Shown here piece by piece: positions 53,417-60,947 of a stretch of 64,000 bases of DNA. Below the pieces are notes generated by a model. It searched no databases. It was given only the letters and a program-made list of their open reading frames with translations, and was not told where the DNA came from. Each line of letters opens with the position of its first letter. Positions within the stretch are counted from its first letter, which is position 1. Origin of the DNA: Pedobacter sp. W3I1 (GTDB lineage: Bacteria; Bacteroidota; Bacteroidia; Sphingobacteriales; Sphingobacteriaceae); NCBI RefSeq assembly GCF_030816015.1, contig NZ_JAUSXN010000001.1, positions 3,410,001 to 3,474,000 of the forward strand, in the 5' to 3' direction. The translations under genes were made by a program, and so were the position numbers.

Positions 53417-55555
53417 ATGATGAATTCAACCAATAAATTAATAACTTCACGATCTGATGTTGATATGCCATTTTCGCATCATAATGTAAACAGAGAGGCT
53501 AAACACTTAAATACAATGAAGAATAAAGTAGGTGTAAACAACAACAGTATTGATTCTGCTGGAATAACCAAAGACTACATGGACGCTGTTTCAGAATTGA
53601 TCTGGAACGGTTTTGATGCAGGAGCTTCCAAAATCGACATCAAATTCAGCTCCAACGAGATAGACCATATTGATGAAATCAATATCGTTGATAACGGTAC
53701 AGGCATTTGCTTTCCAGACTTAAGTGAGACATTTGGCTCTTTTTTAGACTCTGTAAAACGAGGCTCTTTCCAACGATCTTCCTATGTGCGGGGAAAAAAA
53801 GGTAAGGGTCGGTTTTCCTTTATTGCCTTTGCAGGTACAGCTGTTTGGTCTACCGTTTTTTTAGATCCTGATTCCGAAAAGTGCTTGGCCTATGACGTAA
53901 CAGTACACGCTAATGATAAAGACCACTATAACGATGAGAATAAAAGAATAGCCGATACCGAAGAAACAGGCACGTGGCTAAAACTAACCAATCTCCACGG
54001 CGTGACGGCCTATTCTTTTCAATGTGATGATTTCATAAATTATTTAAAATATGAATTCGGCTGGTTTTTACTTCTCAATAGTAAGAAAGGATATACGCTG
54101 AGCATCAATGGAAGACCTTTGGAATATGATGACATATTGGGAGATCACGAAGTTTCCAACAGGATAATTACTGATATTAAAGGCGTAGACCACAATTTCA
54201 TTATTACTTACGTCAGATGGAATGAAAAAATCGGCGATAAGTTCTATTATTACTTTTTAAATGGAGAGAAAAAAGAGCTTTTTAAGCAACTCACTTCATT
54301 TAATAACAATGCTATTAATTTCTTTCATAGTATTTATATTGAGTCAGACTTTTTTAACGATTTCACTTTTTCCGACAATGAGGATTCGGAGCCAATTTTT
54401 GGGCAAACACAGAACAGCCCGGTATTTAAAATACTAGTTAAGGAACTGCAAAGAATAATCAATTTAAAGCAGAAAGAATTTGTTCGCATTAATGCTGCCG
54501 ATGAACTTATATCCCGGTATGAGAAAAATGGCGTTTTTCCAAAGTTTAAGAACAACAAATATGAACAGGAAAAGCGAAAAGACCTTGTAGAAGTTGTAAG
54601 GGAAATATATTGTATTCAACCCAAAATATTCAAGGGCTTAAACGAGACTCAGGAGAAAACAAGCATTGGGTTCATCAATCTCTTGTTGGACACAGATGAA
54701 CGTGAGAATATATTGTCTATTCTTGAAGGTATTGTGAGTATATCAAGTGAAGAACGTGAAAACCTTTCCATCCTTCTTAAAAAAACGAGCTTTGGGCATA
54801 TTACGAAAACTATAAATCTGATAGAGAGCAGGTTTAAGACAGTGGAGCTTTTAAAAACTCTAGTATTTGACCTCAAACATTTTTCTAACGAAAGGGATCA
54901 TATTCAACATGCAATTGCCGATAATTATTGGCTTTTTGGCGAGCAATTTCATTTAGTAACCGCCAATGAAGGTTTTGAAAAACTATTATCTAATTATCTA
55001 TATCTGGTTGACGGTTTATCCAAACCGTCTAAATCCAAGCTAAAAGATGAAGAAAAAAACCGCAGGCCAGATCTATTTATGTGTCGGCAAAGAAGTATTC
55101 CTGATCCTAACAATCACGATGATGATATAGAGGAAAATATTATGGTAGAACTTAAACGCCCTAACGTAACAATTGGAAAGGATCAACTTAGGCAGATCGA
55201 AGATTATATGGACTTCATTACACGGGAAGATCAGTTCAATTCACAAACCAGAAAATGGAAATTTTTCGTAGTCAGCAACAAGGTTGACGAATATATCGAA
55301 AAGCAATATGATGAATTTAAGGATAAGGGTAAACGATACCTAGTAAAGTCATGGGGAAACCTAGAGGTTTTTGCAATGACATGGGATGATGTATTCAGAA
55401 GCTTTACTATTAAACATAAATACTTGCTGGATAAACTTGATTTCGATCAGAAAGCAATCCAAGAAGAACTTAATATTAAGGGGATTAAATTGGATATTTC
55501 AGGCTCGCAAACCATTACTAATACTGTCAGGTTAAAAGCAGTACAAAACAATTGA
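53417..55555 (+). CDS. GHKL (MORC/HSP90-like) ATPase fused to PD-(D/E)xK nuclease
   Basis: The 712-aa protein joins two modules. Residues about 35-250 form a GHKL ATPase: N-box SELIWNGFDAGA (E60, N64, D67), G1 box VDNGTGI (92-97) and G2 lid RGKKGKGRFSF (126-135). A long helical middle (350-530) follows. Residues about 545-680 form a nuclease-like domain: RRPDLFM (D552), MVELKRP (E578, K580) and KDQLRQIEDYMDFI, a PD-(D/E)xK arrangement. ATP-driven clamping of DNA by MORC- or MutL-like GHKL proteins coupled to cleavage is a known theme in restriction-type defence. First of three plus-strand island genes. No methyltransferase is nearby. Confidence 0.88.
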   Translation: MMNSTNKLITSRSDVDMPFSHHNVNREAKHLNTMKNKVGVNNNSIDSAGITKDYMDAVSELIWNGFDAGASKIDIKFSSNEIDHIDEINIVDNGTGICFPDLSETFGSFLDSVKRGSFQRSSYVRGKKGKGRFSFIAFAGTAVWSTVFLDPDSEKCLAYDVTVHANDKDHYNDENKRIADTEETGTWLKLTNLHGVTAYSFQCDDFINYLKYEFGWFLLLNSKKGYTLSINGRPLEYDDILGDHEVSNRIITDIKGVDHNFIITYVRWNEKIGDKFYYYFLNGEKKELFKQLTSFNNNAINFFHSIYIESDFFNDFTFSDNEDSEPIFGQTQNSPVFKILVKELQRIINLKQKEFVRINAADELISRYEKNGVFPKFKNNKYEQEKRKDLVEVVREIYCIQPKIFKGLNETQEKTSIGFINLLLDTDERENILSILEGIVSISSEERENLSILLKKTSFGHITKTINLIESRFKTVELLKTLVFDLKHFSNERDHIQHAIADNYWLFGEQFHLVTANEGFEKLLSNYLYLVDGLSKPSKSKLKDEEKNRRPDLFMCRQRSIPDPNNHDDDIEENIMVELKRPNVTIGKDQLRQIEDYMDFITREDQFNSQTRKWKFFVVSNKVDEYIEKQYDEFKDKGKRYLVKSWGNLEVFAMTWDDVFRSFTIKHKYLLDKLDFDQKAIQEELNIKGIKLDISGSQTITNTVRLKAVQNN

Positions 55556-55602
55556 TATAGAAAATACCAAGACTAAATTATTTAAGCCCAATTAATATCT
55601 AA

Positions 55603-56250
55603 ATGGAACTTACAACGCCTCAAAAAGGAAAATGGAAAAGATTAAAAGCAGAAATAATTAAACGACCATTTATTGCTTATTCAATGGGGCTGAGCCCTAA
55701 AGATATAGAGCGCCTGTTTCTAGGCGGCTATCCAACACTAAAAGAATTAGATGAATTACTTGCTAAAATGCTGGAGGTGAGAGAAGCAAAGATTGAACGC
55801 CTAAGGCCGGTATTGACAAGAGTAGTGGGACATAGAGGATCTGCCCAGTTTGCAGCTAAAATTCATACAGACAGCATGAGCATTAAATATATTATTGACA
55901 AGAGATATAAGTCTGTTCCTTCTCATGACCTTATTTCTAGGATTGAAATTTATCTATATTATCTATGCGATTTTGAATTATCCCTGGAATACCAAACAGA
56001 GGCCAAATTATTCTTTTCAGGCAAAATTGAAGAATTATCATTAAAAGCCAGTAAGGTTTCTGCGAGTATTAACACGCTGCCAGGATATTTGGAAAAAATT
56101 AAGGTCTTTGATAAAAAAAATACATCCCAGCATTACGGTGATAAATACGCCATTGGTAGCTTAACCTATCATTTAGACAAGGCCATTGAAGACTTACAGG
56201 AAATGAGGTTGGAAGTAGAAATTATCCTCGAAAATTTGATTGATGTGTAA
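55603..56250 (+). CDS. Helix-turn-helix-like island protein (215 aa)
   Basis: The 215-aa soluble protein lies 47 bp after the GHKL-nuclease gene. Residues 15-55 (IIKRPFIAYSMGLSPKDIERLFLGGYPTLKELDELL) and 72-110 (RVVGHRGSAQFAAKIHTDSMSIKYIIDKR) both look like XRE-type helix-turn-helix units: helix, turn at small residues, recognition-like helix, then a linker to a further helix. The C-terminal 100 residues are helical with heptad-like leucines (LTYHLDKAIEDLQEMRLEVEIILENL), fit for dimerisation. It may be the regulator of the island, perhaps at the dyad 53373-53399, or a DNA-binding specificity subunit of the nuclease. No homologue is known to me. Confidence 0.68.
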   Translation: MELTTPQKGKWKRLKAEIIKRPFIAYSMGLSPKDIERLFLGGYPTLKELDELLAKMLEVREAKIERLRPVLTRVVGHRGSAQFAAKIHTDSMSIKYIIDKRYKSVPSHDLISRIEIYLYYLCDFELSLEYQTEAKLFFSGKIEELSLKASKVSASINTLPGYLEKIKVFDKKNTSQHYGDKYAIGSLTYHLDKAIEDLQEMRLEVEIILENLIDV

Positions 56251-56343
56251 GGTTTATCCATTAAACATTATGATCGTGTTGCTCTCTTTAACAATCGCTA
56301 CCTAAACCGAAATAACATTAATCTTATCTAAACCATTCTTAGT

Positions 56344-57390
56344 ATGTCTCCTAGAAAAAAGGTAACTAATCCAACAACACAATCTGAAAATGAAAACATC
56401 AGCTCAAATATTAATCCATTAGTATTTATTAGCCATGATACTAGAGATGCAGAACTGGCCGAAGAATTCAGCAATCTATTAAAAAGTGCGAGTGCTGGAG
56501 CACTAAAATCATTCAGATCATCAGATAAAAAAGGAACTCAAGGAATAGAATATGGTATGGAATGGTATCCAGCAATTATGGATAAGATTGATGAGGCATC
56601 TGATGTTGTTTGCTTGTTGACCCAACACAGCGTGGACAGGCCTTGGATTCTATATGAAGCTGGTGTGGCAAAAGGTAAACTTGATAAAAAGGTGATTGGA
56701 ATCGCACTAGGTATTCCTTTTAGTTCTGCCATAACTGGGCCATTTGCCCTATTTCAGAACAACAGTGGTGATTCGGAATCCATTACCAAGCTCGTACTTG
56801 AACTGGTCATGAAGGTTCCAGGATTAGATCCTGACAAAAGCCTAGTAAGGTTACTAGTAGATAAATTTGTCGAAAAGGTTAAGGAGATCACAGAAAAAAA
56901 GACAGAAGATGGTGGCGAAATTGAAAAAGTCGAAAGTGTAGATGAAAATTCTGTAGCCAAATTATTTGAAGAGGTTAAGATTATGTTTGATAGCCTCCCT
57001 TCAAGAATTGAAAATAGAATTGATCCCGATATGCGTAGAAAGAGAAGAAAATCACATCCTATGATGCTGGAAGAAATGCTTCATTTTGGATTTGAAGATG
57101 AAGAGCCGTCTATCGGATTTTTGATGTTAGTCAGTTTGTACAAGGACGATTTTCCCTGGTTTTATGAAATAGGTGTTGATACCTACCGAGGTTTAAAAGC
57201 GGTTAAAAGTAATGCTGAGCGTGAAAAAATCATCCGCGCTTTTGAACGTGCAACTGAAATGCTTTCTCATCCAATAATGAGAGAGTTCCATGGAGAATCG
57301 AAAGATAACTATTTCCTTTTCAAGGAAACAAGGCATATGTTCCATCGTTATTTGGAACGCTTTTATACAGACAAGAGATCAGAGAAATAA
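56344..57390 (+). CDS. TIR-domain protein, probable NAD-consuming defence effector
   Basis: The 348-aa protein has a TIR domain at residues 25-150: LVFISHDTRDAELAEEF (first strand and alpha-A), SDVVCLLTQHSVDRPWILYEAGVAKG (with candidate catalytic E105 in LYEAG) and KKVIGIALGIPF. Prokaryotic TIR domains of this type hydrolyse or cyclise NAD+ during phage infection, killing or signalling. A charged linker (KEITEKKTEDGGEIEKVE) leads to an unknown helical C-terminal domain (230-348, MMLEEMLHFGFEDEEPSIGFLML) that probably senses or oligomerises. It is 93 bp after the HTH-like gene and last in the plus-strand island group. Confidence 0.87.
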   Translation: MSPRKKVTNPTTQSENENISSNINPLVFISHDTRDAELAEEFSNLLKSASAGALKSFRSSDKKGTQGIEYGMEWYPAIMDKIDEASDVVCLLTQHSVDRPWILYEAGVAKGKLDKKVIGIALGIPFSSAITGPFALFQNNSGDSESITKLVLELVMKVPGLDPDKSLVRLLVDKFVEKVKEITEKKTEDGGEIEKVESVDENSVAKLFEEVKIMFDSLPSRIENRIDPDMRRKRRKSHPMMLEEMLHFGFEDEEPSIGFLMLVSLYKDDFPWFYEIGVDTYRGLKAVKSNAEREKIIRAFERATEMLSHPIMREFHGESKDNYFLFKETRHMFHRYLERFYTDKRSEK

Positions 57391-57606
57391 GCATTCATAA
57401 ACATACTAAGAGTAATTAAAATGTTGTTGGTTATGACAGAATTAAATATAGAAGATACTTTGATTTGCATTTTTTAGTATAAAATGCTATATTTATGTAT
57501 AGCATTTGCAGCTATTCTCTATTAAATAAAAGGTGCGTTATTCGGGGAGTTCGAATTTCAAAACCACTCTAAAATATTGCAAACGTTGATTTTTACACGA
57601 GGTGTA
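57391..57606. other. Right end of island with a perfect 10-bp inverted repeat
   Basis: AAATGCTATA (57482-57491) and TATAGCATTT (57498-57507) form a perfect inverted repeat with a 6-nt loop, possibly a terminator for the TIR gene or a recombinase binding site near the attachment core. Just before the distal attachment repeat, TTTACAC/GTGTAAA (57592-57608) is another small inverted repeat. AGTTCGAATTTC at 57549 faintly resembles a tRNA T-loop. No gene is seen. Confidence 0.5.
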
Positions 57607-57623
57607 AATCCCAGCGGGATCAC
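57607..57623 (+). other. Attachment site, distal side (attR)
   Basis: AATCCCAGCGGGATCAC, an exact copy of the tRNA-Lys 3' end, without any of the 5' tRNA sequence. It is followed by GAAGACTCAAGAACTTGCGTCTTTTTG, whose arms AAGACTCAAG / CTTGCGTCTT (one mismatch) and T-tract look like a tRNA terminator, written here in parts: stem arms then TTTTTG. Confidence 0.85.
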
Positions 57624-57748
57624 GAAGACTCAAGAACTTGCGTCTTTTTGCTTTAATAGTATTTAAGCAAAAGCTTTTCTAAGATAAATCAATCAAATGC
57701 AACTTAATCCAATCTGTATGATGGTGAATTCGCTGGCCATTTTATGAT

Positions 57749-57952
57749 TTAAATTTGTTGTCCCCCATTGGGCTCCCCACCTATCGAATCAGTTTTAGCA
57801 TAAGCCGTTGTGCCGATCAGTCCGGAAAATAACATGTTTACTTTAAATGAATAGCGGATAAAAAACCAGTAGATAATGACTGTATTTCCAATTAAAAGGC
57901 TACTATTTCTTATTAATGCTGTGTACTTATAGGTAAACAAAGACAAATCCAA
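57749..57952 (-). CDS. Doubtful small membrane protein (67 aa)
   Basis: A 67-codon frame with one hydrophobic stretch (LIGNTVIIYWFFIRY) and a polar tail. It lies between the island and the sulfatase gene, where 405 bp otherwise hold nothing. There is no recognised family, no leader element and no terminator, so it may be a chance frame in AT-rich DNA. Confidence 0.22.
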   Translation of the reverse strand: MDLSLFTYKYTALIRNSSLLIGNTVIIYWFFIRYSFKVNMLFSGLIGTTAYAKTDSIGGEPNGGQQI

Positions 57953-58028
57953 GGGTTTCCTAGTGAGAATCTGTTATACAAAAGCTTAGGGATAACATCC
58001 GCTACCCTAGCTATAATATTACCTGTCT

Positions 58029-59444
58029 TTATTTTACTGTCCAGTAGGGAGAATCTGTTCTTGCAGTCAGAAGGTATTCCTCAATTTTCCTGACAATATC
58101 AGGATGAGCCGCTGCTACATCATGGGTTTCGCCTATGTCTGTTTTGATATTATAAAGTTCGAGTTTATGGTGTCTTTTTACGCCTTTCCACCGCCCATAA
58201 CGTACACCTTGTTCAAAACCCAATTCAAAAAACTCCCAATATAAAAAGCGATCGGTTTTAATCTTACCACCCTTAATCAAAGGATATATACTGGTGCCAT
58301 CGGTACGGAATCCGGTGGTTTTACCGGCAATCTCTGCAAAAGTTGGCATAATGTCAGGAAAATAGCCCGGCACATTACTTATTTTCGGCGCATTTTTAAT
58401 GAAGGGTGCCCATGCAATAAATGGGATTCTGATTCCACCATCGTACATATCTCTTTTGTATCCCTTAAGTTGACCATTCGAATCAAAGAATTCAGATACC
58501 GCTTTCAGCTGGCTGGTCGGCTCCGACCTTGGGCCGTTATCGGATGCAAAAAACACAATCGTATTCTCTGATAGTCCGCTTTTAATGAGGTAATCTTTTA
58601 TTTTACCGACTGATTGGTCCAAATAATACACCATGGCGGCATAGGTTTTCATGTCCTCTGGCCAATCTTTATTCTTGTAGATCGCCTGATCCGGCACATC
58701 AAGCGGAGAATGCGGGTTATTAAAGTTCAACATTAAAAAGAAGGGCTTTTTGCTATCTTTCTGCGTATTGAGATAAGCCAATGCCTCATCCGTACAGATA
58801 TTGGTCTCATAATATCCCTTTCTCGCATTGGTATTGGGTTCTACGGTCACAAGCTTTCCATTGATGTAACGATGGTCTGGCCAATAGGTGCTGGCATAGG
58901 TAGAGGGAATATTGATGAGCCAACCTGAAAATTGATCGAAGCCTCTTTGTAAGGGTGTGGCGAGCGAATCATATCCATCTACATGCCATTTCCCAACCAA
59001 AGCGGTATTATAACCGGCATCCTGCATCAAGTTTCCAATGGTATAATCATCTTTGGTGAGGTTGGCCCGATACACTACATTTTTTCCCTTTTTCCCGGCA
59101 AGCCCTCCTTGTTCGGTGGCATTTCCCCTAATCGTAGCATGCCCGGTGTTAAGGCCTGTAAGAATTGATCCCCTCGATGGCGAACACACCGGCGCACCCG
59201 CATAAAAATCAGTAAACCGCGTTCCTTCACTGGCCAATTTATCGATATTAGGCGTAAGGATCTGTTTTTGTCCATAAACACCAACATCTCCATAACCCAG
59301 GTCATCTGCCAAAATAAAAACAATGTTAGGCTTTTCCCCTGGCTTTCGCTGGGCAAACGTTGCTCCACTGTACAGGAGCGAAAAACCGATGATGATTAAA
59401 CTTCTTTTGATCATGCTGTTAAATTTAAATATTCTACTCATCAT
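58029..59444 (-). CDS. S1-family sulfatase (arylsulfatase A type)
   Basis: The 471-aa protein has a signal peptide (SLIIIGFSLLYSGATFAQ); ATG at 59414 would give a cleaner signal than 59444, both are possible. Metal-binding PNIVFILADDLGYGD (D47, D48), the sulfatase signature PVCSPSRGSILTG with the cysteine C87 converted to formylglycine, GKWHVDG, and FFASDNGPRSE follow the S1 pattern. It removes sulfate esters from glycans in the periplasm. It follows SusD 3 by three bases, so the third locus targets a sulfated or host/algal glycan rather than pectin. An anaerobic or aerobic maturase must be encoded elsewhere. Confidence 0.93.
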   Translation of the reverse strand: MMSRIFKFNSMIKRSLIIIGFSLLYSGATFAQRKPGEKPNIVFILADDLGYGDVGVYGQKQILTPNIDKLASEGTRFTDFYAGAPVCSPSRGSILTGLNTGHATIRGNATEQGGLAGKKGKNVVYRANLTKDDYTIGNLMQDAGYNTALVGKWHVDGYDSLATPLQRGFDQFSGWLINIPSTYASTYWPDHRYINGKLVTVEPNTNARKGYYETNICTDEALAYLNTQKDSKKPFFLMLNFNNPHSPLDVPDQAIYKNKDWPEDMKTYAAMVYYLDQSVGKIKDYLIKSGLSENTIVFFASDNGPRSEPTSQLKAVSEFFDSNGQLKGYKRDMYDGGIRIPFIAWAPFIKNAPKISNVPGYFPDIMPTFAEIAGKTTGFRTDGTSIYPLIKGGKIKTDRFLYWEFFELGFEQGVRYGRWKGVKRHHKLELYNIKTDIGETHDVAAAHPDIVRKIEEYLLTARTDSPYWTVK

Positions 59445-59447
59445 ATA

Positions 59448-60938
59448 CTAGTTATAACCAGGATTTTGAATATAAAGGCCTGGTGCAGTCTGAATTTCTG
59501 ATGCAGGCACCGGATAAATCACATAGTTTGGTACAATCTCGTTAATTTTCGTGATCGCATCGGTTACTCTCCAGGTATTCATCTGCGAAACGGCCAGTCC
59601 TTCCCGCACAAGGTCGTTCCAGCGGAGTCCTTCGCCTAAAAATTCTCTTTGCCGCTCCTGCATCAGGGTTTGAATATTCACATTCGACAATGCACCTACG
59701 CCAGCCCTTGCCCTCACCCTATTCACGGCAGCATCAACATCACTTTGAGCACCTGCAGCACCATGAAGAATACATTCGGCTTTCATGAGAAGTATATCAG
59801 TATAACGCAATACAATAAAGTTAATAGGCCAGTCTTTTCCCGTCAAGCCTTTTTTGGCTACATCGATATATTTTTTAATAAAAGGGCCAGCGGTATAGGT
59901 AGTCGCTACATTGAAAGGATACCGCACATCTGTTCCGCTAACCGTATTGGCGGTGTAAGCATTTACCAAACTTTTTGATACCGGAAAAGTACTGGCTCCA
60001 TAGCCGTTCCCAAAACTGTTAGAAATCCCGTTACTGGTCCAATAAGCTACAGGCACCAAATGTGAGGGGAAACCTGCTCCGTTTAAACTTGAGGCAAACT
60101 GTACATCGAAAACAACTTCACTATTGTTCTCGTTGGTATAAGAAAATATTGATGCATAATTAGCGGCAAAGCTGTAAGGGCTCCCGGTAAGTACAGCATC
60201 GAATAAGGCAGCGGCCTTATCATATTCATTGCTGTTAAGGCCAGGTCCGTTTATACCATAAGTAGGTCCTGATTTAGTGAGATAAACCAGTCCCAACAGT
60301 CCTTTGGCAGCATAGGAAGTCGGTCTTCCAAGATCTGCACCGGTAAAAGCTGCAGGCAGATTGGCCGCTGCATACTGCAGATCAGATTCGATCAGGGCAT
60401 AAACCTCCGCTACCGGACTTCTGGGAATAGTGGATACTTCAGCAGCGCTCTTTACCGTCGATATCAATGGCACCTGTCCGAAAGTTCGTACCAGAGAAAA
60501 ATAATAAAATGCCCTTAAAAAACGGACTTCGGCAGTATAGCGTGTTGCGTTTGCAGCGGTAAGCACACTTCCCTTTGTTTCTAATGCTGCCAGAACGGTA
60601 TTTGCATTATATATCCCGTTAAAATTGGCTTTCCAGGCCGTAGTGATAAATCCTGTAGTAGTAATGCTTTGTGTAAAATTATTGATTCCGTCCCAGTCAC
60701 GGTTACCATCAGAGGTGGCATTTAGATTATCGCTACGCATTTCGCTAAGCCACAAAGCCTGACTTGGATAATTGCTCAGTTGCGCATAAACACCATTTAC
60801 CGCCTGGAGAAAGTCGTTGTTATTGGTGAAAAAATTATCGGCAGCTAAGCTCGACTCTGGTGTTTGATTTAATTGCTTTTCGCAGCTGCTCAATATCAGC
60901 AGTACGGAAAACAGGGTTAAGTATATTTTCGTTTTCAT
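59448..60938 (-). CDS. SusD/RagB-type glycan-binding lipoprotein 3
   Basis: The 496-aa protein, shorter than the two other SusDs here, has a lipobox (VLLILSSCEKQLNQTPESSL), the SusD helical part (YTAEVRFLRAFYYFSLVRTFGQVPLI) and the RagB part (LRYTDILLMKAECILHG, LMQERQREFLGEGLRWNDLVREG). It is encoded 9 bp after SusC 3 and just before the sulfatase. It should bind a sulfated or sulfate-masked oligosaccharide for import by its SusC. Confidence 0.95.
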   Translation of the reverse strand: MKTKIYLTLFSVLLILSSCEKQLNQTPESSLAADNFFTNNNDFLQAVNGVYAQLSNYPSQALWLSEMRSDNLNATSDGNRDWDGINNFTQSITTTGFITTAWKANFNGIYNANTVLAALETKGSVLTAANATRYTAEVRFLRAFYYFSLVRTFGQVPLISTVKSAAEVSTIPRSPVAEVYALIESDLQYAAANLPAAFTGADLGRPTSYAAKGLLGLVYLTKSGPTYGINGPGLNSNEYDKAAALFDAVLTGSPYSFAANYASIFSYTNENNSEVVFDVQFASSLNGAGFPSHLVPVAYWTSNGISNSFGNGYGASTFPVSKSLVNAYTANTVSGTDVRYPFNVATTYTAGPFIKKYIDVAKKGLTGKDWPINFIVLRYTDILLMKAECILHGAAGAQSDVDAAVNRVRARAGVGALSNVNIQTLMQERQREFLGEGLRWNDLVREGLAVSQMNTWRVTDAITKINEIVPNYVIYPVPASEIQTAPGLYIQNPGYN

Positions 60939-60947
60939 CTTATTTTA

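Larger units (their letters stand above)
50091..57623. mobile_element. tRNA-Lys-integrated genomic island carrying putative defence genes
   Basis: About 7.5 kb bounded by a 17-bp perfect direct repeat of the tRNA 3' end. The contents differ sharply from both flanks: no glycan genes, but a DUF4209/HEPN-like protein, two small unknown proteins, a GHKL ATPase-nuclease, a helix-turn-helix-like protein and a TIR protein. No integrase, excisionase or transposase is recognisable, so the island is either moved in trans or an immobilised remnant. A terminator-like hairpin (AAGAC ... GTCTT, T-rich) follows the distal repeat at about 57625-57650, as would be expected if that was the tRNA's original terminator before insertion. 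Confidence 0.8.

Noticed and set aside
53417-56250. GHKL-nuclease and neighbour considered as a type II restriction-modification system
   Set aside because: No DNA methyltransferase motif is found in any island gene.
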